From Calditrichota bacterium (GTDB taxonomy: Bacteria; Calditrichota; Calditrichia; Calditrichales; J004): a stretch of DNA of 64,000 nt. The position numbers were made by a program, and so were the translations under genes. The DNA is taken from assembly GCA_013112635.1 (NCBI GenBank), contig JABFGF010000002.1, positions 186,001 to 250,000 on the forward strand, written 5' to 3'. Within the stretch, counting starts at the first letter, position 1, and every line of letters begins with the position of its first letter. The notes beneath the pieces were generated by a model. The model did not search any database. It was not told the origin of the DNA and was given only the letters and a program-made list of their open reading frames with translations. Positions 27,116-36,600 of this stretch are shown here, in pieces.

Positions 27116-27246
27116 GGCAACCTCCAGATTTTGTAACAATGATTTTTATTTTATACTGAGATTTGAAAAGAATTTCACAAACAAAAAAGGGTTGCGCTGT
27201 GATGATACACATAATTATGTTTATCTTTCACAATTAAAGGAACAAA

Positions 27247-28938
27247 ATGAAAAAAATTCTATTTTCAATTCTGATATTTTTAACAGGCTGTTATCAGCAA
27301 ACTGAAATTAATTTAATTTTAACAAATGCAAATGTTATTACCTTAAATCGTAAGAACCCGCAAGCACAAATAGTGGTTATTAAAAACGATAAAATTCATC
27401 ATGTCGGAAGCATGGCAGATCTTGATAATTATATTGAACCATCAACGAAGATTATTGACCTGCAAGGGAAAACAGTTATTCCTGGATTTATTGATGCACA
27501 CGCCCATTTTATGAGTTTGGGCAATTCTTTGATAAACATTGATTTAAACCAGATTACTAACTGGGATGAAGCTGTAAAAAAGGTTGAAAGTTCTTTGAAA
27601 GACAGCCAAATGGGAGATTGGATTACCGGACGAGGCTGGCATCAGGAAAAATGGGAAAAATCGCCGAAACAGAATGTTGATGGTTATCCGGTTCATAACT
27701 CAATTAGTTCATTCTCACCAGATAATCCTGTTCTACTAAAACATGCCAGCGGTCACGCCATTTTTGTAAATGCCAAAGCAATGGAAATTGCCGGAATCGA
27801 TTCCAAAACAAAGGACCCTGATGGTGGAGAAATAATTAGGGATGCAGATGGAAACCCGACTGGCGTTTTGTTGGAAACTGCAATGGATCTGGTTTATGAT
27901 CGATACAAAGAATACCAGGAATCATTAAGTCTTGAAGAGCAAAATCGTATAAACCTTGAATATATAAAAGCAGCTACAGAGCATTGCCTGGAAAATGGTG
28001 TCACTACATTTCATGATGCCGGCGTTTGGTTTAAAGAGATTGATTTGTTCAAGAAATTGGCAAAAAAGGATGCTTTAGATATTCGATTATGGGTTATGAT
28101 TTCATCAGAAGAATCCCTTTCTCATAAGCTGCTTAAAAAATATAAAATGATTGGTTTTGGAAACGATCACTTAACAGTTCGGGCTATAAAGCAATATGCT
28201 GATGGTGCTTTAGGTTCCCGAGGCGCATGGATGCTGGAACCGTACACTGACATGCCTTCAACAAGCGGGCTGAATGTTACACCACTGGATTCCATAAAAA
28301 GAACAGCGCAGCTTGCATTTAAAAATGGTTACCAATTATGTACACATGCTATTGGAGACCGTGGTAATCGTGAAATGCTGGATATCTATCAAAACACATT
28401 AAACGGGGATTTATTTCGTCGTTGGCGCATTGAGCATGCACAGCACCTTTCTTTGGACGATATAACCCGTTTTGATTCCATGGGAATTATAGCTTCGATG
28501 CAAACAGTTCATTGTACATCGGATGGCCCATGGGTGCCTGTGCGCATAGGCGACAAACGATCTGAACAAGGGGCTTACGTTTGGCAAAAGATACTTCAAA
28601 GCGGGGCATACATTGCCAATGGAACTGACAGCCCGGTGGAACGTCTTTCCCCAATTGCAAATTATTATGCGGCCGTTACAAGGCGTTTAAATGATGGAAG
28701 CCAGTTTTATCCTAAACAGGTTTTGAGCCGGAAAGATGCTTTAAAATCTTTGACCATCTGGAATGCTTTTGCAGGATTTGAAGAGAATATAAAAGGTTCG
28801 ATTGAAGTTGGTAAACTTGCAGATTTGGTTGTTTTGTCCCAGAATATTTTGACTGTCCCAAAGGATGAGATTCTAAATACAAAAGTGCTCTACACCATTG
28901 TTGGCGGGAATGTGAAGTATGAAACAAAGGACAAATAA
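27247..28938 (+). CDS. Amidohydrolase family 3 (YtcJ-like) lipoprotein
   Basis: 563 residues. A lipoprotein signal, MKKILFSILIFLTGC, places it on the membrane, outside the cytoplasm. The amidohydrolase fold follows, with the metal-binding motif GFIDAHAHF (His near 83 and 85), HAIGDRGNREMLDIY, RIEHAQHLS, and NGTDSPVERLSPI near the end. The last 70 residues, GKLADLVVLSQNIL and on, are the usual C-terminal beta strand. YtcJ-like enzymes hydrolyse amides or N-substituted formamides; the substrate is unknown. AAGGA precedes the ATG. A fragment of its own 3' end is repeated at 29652-29762, beyond a toxin-antitoxin module. Confidence 0.92.
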   Translation: MKKILFSILIFLTGCYQQTEINLILTNANVITLNRKNPQAQIVVIKNDKIHHVGSMADLDNYIEPSTKIIDLQGKTVIPGFIDAHAHFMSLGNSLINIDLNQITNWDEAVKKVESSLKDSQMGDWITGRGWHQEKWEKSPKQNVDGYPVHNSISSFSPDNPVLLKHASGHAIFVNAKAMEIAGIDSKTKDPDGGEIIRDADGNPTGVLLETAMDLVYDRYKEYQESLSLEEQNRINLEYIKAATEHCLENGVTTFHDAGVWFKEIDLFKKLAKKDALDIRLWVMISSEESLSHKLLKKYKMIGFGNDHLTVRAIKQYADGALGSRGAWMLEPYTDMPSTSGLNVTPLDSIKRTAQLAFKNGYQLCTHAIGDRGNREMLDIYQNTLNGDLFRRWRIEHAQHLSLDDITRFDSMGIIASMQTVHCTSDGPWVPVRIGDKRSEQGAYVWQKILQSGAYIANGTDSPVERLSPIANYYAAVTRRLNDGSQFYPKQVLSRKDALKSLTIWNAFAGFEENIKGSIEVGKLADLVVLSQNILTVPKDEILNTKVLYTIVGGNVKYETKDK

Positions 28939-29006
28939 TTTAATAAAATTTGGCTTTTATTAAACATCCACTTATATTGACACATATAATTATAAGGATC
29001 AAATAT

Positions 29007-29237
29007 ATGGGCCAGATAACAATTTATATTGAACCAGGTGTTGAAAAAAAAACACGCCAAATGGCAAAAAAGGAAAATGTATCTCTTAGCAAGTGGATTA
29101 CCAAAGTTATAAGTGAAAAAATTTCTAACGAATGGCCGCCTGATGTGGTAAAACTTGCTGGGGCATGGAAGGATTTTCCCTCGATAGGAGAAATCAGAAA
29201 TTCAGATTTAGTTGATTCTAAGCGTGAAAACTTATGA
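29007..29237 (+). CDS. Antitoxin of a VapBC-type module
   Basis: 76 residues from the ATG at 29007-29009, which has AAGGA about ten bases upstream; a frame open from 28950 lacks such a site. The N-terminus, ITIYIEPGVEKKTRQMAKKE then NVSLSKWITKVISEKI, is a strand followed by two helices, the pattern of ribbon-helix-helix (CopG-like) antitoxins. The C-terminal tail (WPPDVVKLAGAWKDFPSIGE) is the type that wraps PIN toxins. It overlaps the PIN toxin gene by four bases (ATGA). A TATAATTATA palindrome just upstream of the ribosome site (28985-28994) could be an autoregulatory operator, but it is short and AT-rich. Confidence 0.85.
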   Translation: MGQITIYIEPGVEKKTRQMAKKENVSLSKWITKVISEKISNEWPPDVVKLAGAWKDFPSIGEIRNSDLVDSKRENL

Positions 29238-29629
29238 CTTTTACCCTTGATACAAACACACTCATTTACTTTTTCAAGGGCCTGGGAAATATAGCTGACA
29301 ATCTTTTATCAAAATCTCCCTCAGAAATTTTAATCCCTTCGATTGTTTTGTTCGAGTTGGAGTTTGGGATAGTCAAATCCTCAAAACCTGAAAAACGAAG
29401 AAAGCAATTAAACCAACTATTATCCTCACTAAAAACACTACCTTTTTCCCAAAAAGAAGCAAAACAGGCAGCCATCATTAAAGCAGAGTTAGAATCAAAG
29501 GGAACTCCAATTGGACCTATGGATACTCTAATTGCCGCGACTGCAATGGCCAGTAATTCTACTCTTGTTACACATAATACTAAAGAGTTTAGTAGAATAG
29601 AAAATCTAAAAATTGAAGATTGGTTTTAA
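29234..29629 (+). CDS. vapC: PIN domain ribonuclease toxin, VapC family
   Basis: 131 residues, the usual VapC length. The acidic metal site is intact: Asp6 in FTLDTNTLIYFFKG, Glu41 in VLFELEFG, Asp97 in GPMDTLIAATA, followed by LVTHNTKEFSRI, where many relatives have T-N-x-x-x-F. VapC enzymes cut tRNA or rRNA when free of antitoxin. The gene is coupled to the antitoxin by a four-base overlap. The pair lies between the amidohydrolase gene and a duplicated fragment of that gene, suggesting that it arrived as a unit. Confidence 0.95.
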   Translation: MTFTLDTNTLIYFFKGLGNIADNLLSKSPSEILIPSIVLFELEFGIVKSSKPEKRRKQLNQLLSSLKTLPFSQKEAKQAAIIKAELESKGTPIGPMDTLIAATAMASNSTLVTHNTKEFSRIENLKIEDWF

Positions 29630-29651
29630 TTTATTTTTAGTACAAATAACT

Positions 29652-29776
29652 GACTTGAAGAGAATATAAAAGACTCGATTGAAGTTGGTAAACTTGCAGA
29701 TTTGGTTGTTTTGTCCCAGAATATTTTGACAGTCCCAAAGGATGAGATTTTAAATACAAAAGACGCTGATTTATAA
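29652..29776 (+). pseudogene. Duplicated 3' fragment of the amidohydrolase gene
   Basis: Bases 29652-29762 repeat 28775-28885, inside the amidohydrolase gene, with five substitutions in 111 positions and no gaps. The original frame is kept (EENIK...IEVGKLADLVVLSQ) and then ends at a TAA at 29774-29776. A TGA at 29651-29653 closes the frame upstream, so it cannot be a working gene. Three of the visible codon changes are silent. The VapBC module lies exactly between the two copies. It may be the leftover end of the original gene after an insertion, or a piece of a paralogue. Confidence 0.88.
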
Positions 29777-29799
29777 TCTTTTAAATTTTTCCATTCTTT

Positions 29800-30276
29800 A
29801 TGAAAAATAGAACTATAACATTTACTGCAAATATTGAACAGGCCAGTCCAAAAATGGATGCAGCTTATATTAGAATCCCATTTGATGTGAAAGCAGAGTT
29901 TGGAAAGCTGTGTGTAAAAGTGAAAGCAACTTTTGACGGAATTGAATATCGTGGCAGCATTGCTACCATGGATAAAAAAATCGGCCCAATTTTTGGATTG
30001 AGAAAAGATATCCGTAATCAAATTAATAAAACATTTGGTGATGAAATACTTGTGACAATTGAAGAAGATAAAGAACCACGCGTTGTTATCGTGCCGCAAG
30101 AATTACAAATCACCCTCGAAAACAATCCTGAAGTAAAAACACTTTTCGAAAAGCTGGCTTACACCCACCGCAAAGAATATGTAAACTGGATTAATGAAGC
30201 CAAAAAAGCTGAAACCCGCGAAAGGCGTATTAAGAAGACCATCGAAATGATTGCCGAAGGGAAAAAATATTCATGA
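29800..30276 (+). CDS. YdeI/OmpD-associated family protein with DUF1905 domain
   Basis: 158 residues. The N-terminal two thirds (about 1-90) fit the DUF1905 beta-barrel: ITFTANIEQA, YIRIPFDVKAEFG, GIEYRGSIA and FGLRKDIRNQINKTFGDEI. The C-terminus (about 100-158) matches the helical YdeI/bacteriocin-protection domain: LFEKLAYTHRKEYVNWINEA then KKAETRERRIKKTIEMIAEG. The biochemical role of the family is unknown; some members are linked to antimicrobial peptide resistance. The next tiny ORF overlaps its stop by four bases. It sits in the accessory patch between two toxin-antitoxin modules. Confidence 0.85.
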   Translation: MKNRTITFTANIEQASPKMDAAYIRIPFDVKAEFGKLCVKVKATFDGIEYRGSIATMDKKIGPIFGLRKDIRNQINKTFGDEILVTIEEDKEPRVVIVPQELQITLENNPEVKTLFEKLAYTHRKEYVNWINEAKKAETRERRIKKTIEMIAEGKKYS

Positions 30277-30428
30277 AAACCTATACTAAGATTATCCTCA
30301 TTTTGGCTGTTACGGCCCTGTTTGATGCGATTATTCCAATTCCTTTTGCTGTTCTGTTTATGTTATACATCACTCTCGAAAAACCAATATGGTTTAAAGA
30401 GATCATTGATGAGCTATATTCCACTTAA
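30273..30428 (+). CDS. Small membrane protein, unknown
   Basis: A 51-residue ORF whose ATG overlaps the TGA of the YdeI-like gene (ATGA). It begins MKTYTKIILILAVTALF and carries one or two hydrophobic helices (about 6-36), then a short amphipathic tail EKPIWFKEIIDELYST. Its TAA overlaps the ATG of the next tiny ORF (TAATG), so the three read as a coupled string. The family is not recognised. Confidence 0.5.
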   Translation: MKTYTKIILILAVTALFDAIIPIPFAVLFMLYITLEKPIWFKEIIDELYST

Positions 30429-30562
30429 TGACATCCACTAAAAACCTTGCTAACTCAATCCTGCTAAGTACCGTTTATGCATTGCCTGTTTTTTTATCCA
30501 CTTTATTTTACAACATTGTAAACGTAATCGGTTGGGATGGAAAAGTGAAGAAGCAGAATTAA
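30428..30562 (+). CDS. Small ORF, possibly the first part of a frameshifted gene
   Basis: 44 residues (MTSTKNLANSILLSTVYALP, one hydrophobic helix, end GWDGKVKKQN) starting at the TAATG junction with the previous ORF. A different frame, open from 30454 to the TAA at 30694-30696, continues with protein-like sequence (GWKSEEAELIANTTGCANCL then ESVKLAVTKSRWQPVKLQGE) but has no good start codon. Joining the two frames near 30535 would give one membrane-anchored protein of about 89 residues, with GW at the junction. I therefore suspect a frameshift, real or from sequencing. Confidence 0.35.
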   Translation: MTSTKNLANSILLSTVYALPVFLSTLFYNIVNVIGWDGKVKKQN

Positions 30563-30717
30563 TTGCCAACACAACAGGTTGTGCCAATTGTCTGGAAAGC
30601 GTTAAGCTGGCAGTAACAAAATCGCGTTGGCAACCTGTAAAATTACAGGGCGAAAAGATAGAATATTGGATTAGGAAGGCTTACATTTTTGACTAAGGTT
30701 TAAAAAGAATCTTAAAG

Positions 30718-31008
30718 CTATAAATTTTCTCTTCTAAACAATTTATGACCCTCAAATATTGTTAGAATTTCAACTTGATTTTCTGAGACTCTATAAACGA
30801 TCCTGTATGCCTTTTCAAAAATTTCTCGGATTTCTTTAACTGAAAACTCTGGAACTATTCTTCCTTTTAAAGGAAAGTCTTTTATATCATCACCAAAGGA
30901 AATCAATCTATTAATAAATTTCTTCGCTCTTTCAGGATTATCTCTTGCTATAAATTCCTCGATGTCCATCAAGTTTTGAAGGGCTGTCCGTGACCAGATA
31001 ACTCTCAT
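30718..31008 (-). CDS. RelE/ParE family toxin
   Basis: 96 residues, the usual size. The family pattern is clear: MRVIWSRTALQNLMDIEEFI near the start, RDNPERAKKFINRL, LKGRIVPEF, IREIFEKAYRIVYRV and the closing EILTIFEGHKLF. The REIF-K-YRIVYRV block is typical of ParE-like toxins that poison gyrase, but RelE-like mRNA cleavage cannot be excluded. It lies seven bases after the Phd-type antitoxin and is surely co-transcribed with it. Confidence 0.93.
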   Translation of the reverse strand: MRVIWSRTALQNLMDIEEFIARDNPERAKKFINRLISFGDDIKDFPLKGRIVPEFSVKEIREIFEKAYRIVYRVSENQVEILTIFEGHKLFRRENL

Positions 31009-31015
31009 TGTTATC

Positions 31016-31291
31016 TCATCTCACTCTGTTTATTACTTCATTTTTAAGTTGGTCGGTTGTAAAAACATCCCCAGATTCTATGTCAGCCAACCCTTGGTTT
31101 ACAGACTCTATAAATTGCTTTGTATATTTTAGTTTATCAAACTCTTCCGGCGATAGAACAACAGCAGCCGGCTTTCCATTTTGTGTTACTATTATTGGAT
31201 GCCCACTATCTTTCGCGTTGAGTATCCATTTTGTCATTTTTGATTTAAATTCACCTATTGGAACTATATCTTTTGAAACATCTAACTTCAT
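31016..31291 (-). CDS. Phd/YefM family antitoxin
   Basis: 91 residues. The DNA-binding N-terminus reads DIVPIGEFKSKMTKWILNAK then GHPIIVTQNGKPAAVVLSPE, the hallmark of Phd/YefM. The C-terminal part (TKQFIESVNQGLADIESGD, then VFTTDQL) is the toxin-binding tail seen in ParE partners. GGAGG precedes the ATG. It probably represses its own promoter as a complex with the toxin. This is the second toxin-antitoxin pair within 2.5 kb, on the opposite strand to the first. Confidence 0.94.
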   Translation of the reverse strand: MKLDVSKDIVPIGEFKSKMTKWILNAKDSGHPIIVTQNGKPAAVVLSPEEFDKLKYTKQFIESVNQGLADIESGDVFTTDQLKNEVINRVR

Positions 31292-31346
31292 TTTTCCTCC
31301 AAACGATACTGAATTATGTCAGAATATAATATCAAATTATGGTTTC

Positions 31347-31646
31347 TCAAAATTCGTGTCTAAAATCTTTTCCGATTTTTCCATACTTATCAAACACAAC
31401 GCCCTCTTCCATTAACAATTGGCGTTGTAAAATATGATGCGCTCCTGCCGTTCGTAAGCTTATTTTTAATTGTGAATTAACTACCCGCCACCATGGAGCT
31501 TCCCTCTCCTCAGGCATGGCCGACATGGCATAACCAACCATACGCGCCGTACATTTTGGCAGCATCACGGCAATCTGTCCATAGGACATAACTTTCCCTT
31601 CCGGAATTGCCTCAACTATCTTATAAATTTGATCATAAACAGACAT
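31347..31646 (-). CDS. Alkyltransferase-like protein (ATL)
   Basis: 99 residues, matching the stand-alone C-terminal DNA-binding domain of O6-alkylguanine-DNA alkyltransferase. The N-terminus YDQIYKIVEAIPEGKVMSYG is characteristic, as are QIAVMLP, ARMVGYAMSAMP and the helix-turn-helix region. At the active site the usual PCHRV is PWWRVV here, so the alkyl-accepting cysteine is replaced by tryptophan. This is the ATL condition: such proteins bind alkylated guanine without repairing it and pass it to nucleotide excision repair. The protein is intact for that role. Confidence 0.92.
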   Translation of the reverse strand: MSVYDQIYKIVEAIPEGKVMSYGQIAVMLPKCTARMVGYAMSAMPEEREAPWWRVVNSQLKISLRTAGAHHILQRQLLMEEGVVFDKYGKIGKDFRHEF

Positions 31647-31873
31647 GACTGAAAATACATTAACTTACATTTTTTTCAAACAAGGATATTTTAACATATT
31701 AAGACTAAAAAAGCTTAAATTTTCTGAATAGCCCTTTTATTGGGTAAAATAATTGCTTAACTTAGCATTTCAAATCCCTACCCCGCATTGATTTAAATAT
31801 TTTTTTTCCTTCCGCCTGGAATGCGGGCAATTTAACTACGTCCTATTATAATATATTAACAAAGGAGTTTACT

Positions 31874-33532
31874 ATGGGCGCTGGCCTTGATAAAGAAACA
31901 CTAAATATGATTCTGGATTCGATTAAAGAATTTTCAGCGGCAGAATTAACAGATAATAAGCTTATAGAAATTGATGAAAAAGATGAATTTCCAATTGACA
32001 TAATTAATCAGATGTGTGGCGAGGGCCTTGGCTTACATTTGTTGTTTATCCCGGAAGAATACGGCGGCCTTGGTGGCGGTGCTTTTGATGATTACCGCGT
32101 CTGTGAGCAATTGGCGCGTGTAGACCTTGGAATTTCAACAGGTGTGTTTGCTACATTTTTAGGCAGTGACCCAATCGTGTTTGGCGGAACAGATGACCAG
32201 AAGAAAAAATGGCTCTCGAAAATAGCTGAAGACGGATTGTTAATGGCGTATGGTGCAACTGAACCCGCTGCTGGCAGTGATCTTGGTGCTTTAAAAACCA
32301 TCGCTACTCCTGTTGAGAAAAAAGGGAAAGTTGTTGGCTACAAAATTAACGGAACTAAGCAGTGGATCAGCAATGGCGGTTATGCCGATCTGTATACTAT
32401 TTTGGCCAAAACGCCCGGTGGCCCAAGCTGGTTTGTTGTTGAAAAAGAGGCCGAAGGATTTGAAAAAGGTAAACCGGAAGACAAACACGGTATCCGGGCC
32501 AGTAATACAGCAGCCCTTTCATTAGATGATGTTTATGTAGATGCCGACCGTTTGCTTGGCGATGTTGAAGGCCAGGGTCTTTTCCAGGCGCAGCTTGTTT
32601 TTGGCTACACACGCTTAATGGTTGCAGCTTTTGGTCTGGGTGCCGGATGGGCTGCTATTGATCGTGCCATTCCTTACTCCGTTGACCGCATCCAGGGTGG
32701 AACACCACTTTCTGAAAAACAAGGTTATACCCACAAATTAATTATCCCGCATATTGTAAAGCTTGAAGCATCGCGTGCATATATTGAAGAAACAGCTGAG
32801 CGGATTGATGATGGCGGTGGCAATTTGAATACAGAAGGTGCGATCGCAAAATATATGGCAACCGTTGCAGGTAACGAAGCTGCCGAAGCAAGCATCCAGG
32901 CACTCGGTGGATACGGCTATACTAAAGAGTATATGGTTGAAAAATACAAGCGCGATGTCCGGATTACCACAATCTACGAAGGCACTTCAGAAATAATGGA
33001 AATGACCATTTGCCGCGACCGTTGGCAATTACATTTAAAAACACGCGGCCAGCACTACCATGATGAAGCTGCTAAAATGGAGCAACTGCACAACACTAAT
33101 AATAATGTTGGCGCCGCAACTGCTGCATTGGCCCTGCATGCCCTGGCTGTAGTAATGGAACGCGCAAGAGAAAAAAGACTGACCCGCAACCAGCACATTT
33201 TATTTAGGCTAGGCGAATTGACTGCCTTCGCCGAAACGGCCGCGAGTTTTGCCAGACGCGCAGACAACCTGGCTTCCGGTAAAATAATTGATAAAGCCGA
33301 TGCCCGTTTCAAAGCAGATATGCTTTCTGCAATGAGCCGTATATTTGCCCGTGAAGCTGCCTTAAAAGTTTCTGAAGAAGGTTTACGATGGATTGCCGGT
33401 GTTGGTGAAATCAGCGATGCAGATATATCCGGATTTGAGAGCGCATTAAATTTATCAGCCATTCATAAGGCACAATCCGGAATGATAACCGATATGGATT
33501 ATGTTGCTGATGTAATTTATGAAAGAGTCTAA
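31874..33532 (+). CDS. Acyl-CoA dehydrogenase family protein
   Basis: 552 residues. AAGGAG lies eight bases before the ATG. The FAD acyl-CoA dehydrogenase fold is clear: [11 protein letters not shown] in the N-terminal helical part, [14 protein letters not shown] and KWISNGG-like [13 protein letters not shown] in the beta domain, and [20 protein letters not shown] with [13 protein letters not shown], whose glutamate is the usual catalytic base. The C-terminus has an extra helical region of about 150 residues (from about 400), as in longer FadE-type members. It oxidises acyl-CoA thioesters to enoyl-CoA. Its gene is followed after 123 bases by the giant synthase, and both seem richer in G and C than the surrounding genes. 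A link to the synthase product is possible but unproven. Confidence 0.93.
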   Translation: MGAGLDKETLNMILDSIKEFSAAELTDNKLIEIDEKDEFPIDIINQMCGEGLGLHLLFIPEEYGGLGGGAFDDYRVCEQLARVDLGISTGVFATFLGSDPIVFGGTDDQKKKWLSKIAEDGLLMAYGATEPAAGSDLGALKTIATPVEKKGKVVGYKINGTKQWISNGGYADLYTILAKTPGGPSWFVVEKEAEGFEKGKPEDKHGIRASNTAALSLDDVYVDADRLLGDVEGQGLFQAQLVFGYTRLMVAAFGLGAGWAAIDRAIPYSVDRIQGGTPLSEKQGYTHKLIIPHIVKLEASRAYIEETAERIDDGGGNLNTEGAIAKYMATVAGNEAAEASIQALGGYGYTKEYMVEKYKRDVRITTIYEGTSEIMEMTICRDRWQLHLKTRGQHYHDEAAKMEQLHNTNNNVGAATAALALHALAVVMERAREKRLTRNQHILFRLGELTAFAETAASFARRADNLASGKIIDKADARFKADMLSAMSRIFAREAALKVSEEGLRWIAGVGEISDADISGFESALNLSAIHKAQSGMITDMDYVADVIYERV

Positions 33533-33542
33533 CTCATAATCA

Positions 33543-33621
33543 TAATCTTGATCATTCTCATGCTCGCATTTGTTTTTTAATCAGAATATTTTGAGTATGA
33601 GAAAGAGTATGATCACGATTA
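33543..33621. repeat. Imperfect inverted repeat in the synthase leader
   Basis: TAATCTTGATCAT then TCTCATGCTC (33543-33565) pairs with 33593-33621, which carries a six-base insertion and two mismatches, across a 27-base AT-rich loop. It lies between the acyl-CoA dehydrogenase stop and the synthase start. It could terminate or attenuate transcription, or be a dispersed repeat; no T-run follows. Confidence 0.5.
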
Positions 33622-33655
33622 AGAATCAAAAATTAAAAGTTCAGTGGAGATTTAA

Positions 33656-36600
33656 ATGAAAAAGAGTAATCACAAAGCAATCGCTATTGTCGGCTTGGGT
33701 GCAATTATGCCGGATGCCGGCGATGCAAAAACCTTTTGGCAAAATATCAAACAAAGCAAATACAGCATTTCCGAGGTTCGTCCGGATCGTTGGGATATAA
33801 AAAAATATTTTGACCCCGATCCCAAAGCACCGGACAGAAGCTACACCAAAATTGGTGGCTGGGTTCATGATTTTGACTGGCAGCCTTTGAAATGGAAAAT
33901 GCCGATTCCGCCAAAAGTTGGCGATCAAATGGATTACACACAAAAATGGGCCATTATGGGCGCACGCGAAGCCTTAATGGATTTTGGTTTTCCGGAGCGA
34001 AAACTGAACCATGAGCGCACGGCTGTCATTTTTGGAAATGCCATGAGTGGTGATTTACATCTTTATTCTGCTGCGCGGATTTTATTCCCTGAGATTGAGG
34101 AGCAATTGGTAAATGCAAAAACTTTTACCGGGCTTTCTGCTGAACAAAGAAAAAATATTCTCGAAGAACTTCGAACTAACGTGGGCAACCGCTATGCGCC
34201 CATAACCGAAGATACAATGCCAGGTGAACTTAGTAATATTGTGGCCGGAAGAATCGCTGCCCTGTATGATTTTAAAGGGCCAAATTACATAGCCGATGCA
34301 GCTTGTGCCTCCGCAATGGCTGCTATGAGTGCCGCTATTGAAGGCCTTGAACAAGGTGATTATGACACTGTTTTGACAGGGGGAATTGACGCCAATATGA
34401 GTGCCTCTTCCTATATAAAATTTTGTAAGATTGGTGCTCTTTCTGCCACTGGTACACGGCCTTATGATCAGGGTGCCGATGGATTTGTAATGGGTGAAGG
34501 TGCGGCTGTTTTCTTATTAAAACGTCTTGCAGATGCAGAGAAGGATGGCGATAAGATTTATGCCGTAATCCGTGGTATTGGAGGCTCCAGCGATGGAAAA
34601 GGAAAAGGAATAACAGCACCAAACCCGGCAGGACAAAAATTTGCCATCGAGCGTGGCTGGGAAAATGCAGGTGTTTCTCCATCTACAGCAGGAATGATTG
34701 AAGGCCACGGTACATCTACACGTGTTGGCGATGCAGGAGAATTGACTGCACTTAACATGGTTTTTGATCCACTAAACCTTAAACCCGGATCGATCGCCCT
34801 CGGTTCTGTAAAGTCAAATATCGGGCATTTAAAGGCAGCAGCCGGATCCGCCGGAGTTTTTAAAATGGCTATGGCGTTGCATGATAAAGTTTTGCCACCA
34901 AGCCTGAATTTTCAAAAACCAAATCTGACAATCGATTTTAATAAAACGCCTTTTGCTGTAAACACTCAACTGCGGGATTGGGATTTAAACGGGCATGAGG
35001 TTCGACGTGGCGGTGTCTCGGCTTTTGGATTTGGCGGTACGAATTTCCACACAGTTTTGGAGGAATATATTCCAGGAAAAATCACATCCGAAATTGAACG
35101 GGAAGAGAAAACAACTGTTGCCGTCGGAAACATTCCATCACAAAAAACAGAAGCCAGAAATCCAATCCAGGGCGCAATGGTAATTGGCGGAGCGACAGAT
35201 GCTGAAGTTACCAACCGACTTAAATCTGTTCTGATAGATGCTGAAAACGGAAAAACCCCAAAAATATCGGCACCACAACAATCCGATCTTGATGCAGATG
35301 TTCGTCTTGCCATCGATTATAAAGACGCGGCAGAGCTGGCAGATAAATCAGCACGTGCATTAAAGGCTTTTGAATCAGGACAGGAGAGGCGTTGGAAAGC
35401 ACTGCAAGGTAAAGGGATTTTCCTGGGTAAGGGTCCAAAACCAAAGGTTGCTTTTATTTATCCGGGACAAGGTTCTCAGTATGTAAATATGCTTAAATCT
35501 TTAAACGATACGGAAAAAATTGTTGCCAATACTTTTCGCGAGTCGGATGCAACGATGACCCCGCTTTTAGGCAAACCGTTAACAGATTATATTTTTGTAA
35601 ATGACAATGATGAAGCGATAAAAAAAGCAGAAGAAGACCTTAAACAAACGGAGATTACCCAACCCGCCGTATTAACATCAGATATTGCCCTTACCAGAAT
35701 GCTGGACTCTTTTGGGATGAAACCGGATATGGTTATGGGGCACAGCCTTGGCGAATATGGTGCATTGGTAGCCTCCGGTATTCTTGATTTTGGTCATGCG
35801 CTAAAAGCTGTAAGTGCACGTGGTACTGAAATGTCAAAAATATCAGTTGATGATAACGGACTTATGGCGGCGATTCTTGGCCCATTGGATGAAATTAGAA
35901 ATGTTGTAGAAAAAATTGATGGCTACGTGGTCATCGCCAATATCAACAGCAATAAACAGGCTGTTATCGGTGGTGAAACCAAAGCGGTTAATGCTGCTGT
36001 AAAAGCTTTTCAGGAAAAAGGGATTAATGCACAACTTATTCCGGTAAGCCATGCTTTCCATACAAAAATTATTGCATCTGCCAGCGGGCCATTGGGCCGT
36101 GTACTTGCAGGTATGGATATGCAGCCACCAAAAGTTCCGATTATTTCTAATGTAACCGGTGAGTTTTATCCACAAGGTGGCAAGGAAATTGTCCCCGATA
36201 TTATTGATCTTTTGTCAAGACAAGTCGCCTCTCCGGTTCAATTTGTAAAGGGGTTAAAAACATTACATAACGATGGTGCCCGTGTTTTCGTTGAAGTCGG
36301 CCCCAAGCGCGCACTTACCGGATTTGCAGAAGATGTTCTGGGCGGTAAAGATGGCGATATACTTTCGCTTTCAACAAACCATCCAAAAAATGGAGATATT
36401 GTAAGCCTTAACCGCGCACTTTGCGGATTGTATTCTTGCGGGCATGGCGTTGGATTGCCAGAAGAAAAACAAGATGTGCAACCAATCCAAAACCAGCATA
36501 CAATTTCTCAACCGGCACAACCCGTTGCTGCTTTTCAACAACCAGCGGCGCAAGCCAAACCAAACCCGGCACAAACCCCTCCCGAGAAGGGAAATAATTT

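Noticed and set aside
28977-28990. Promoter TTGACA with TATAAT before the VapBC antitoxin
   Set aside because: The two boxes are only two bases apart, so they cannot work as a -35/-10 pair.
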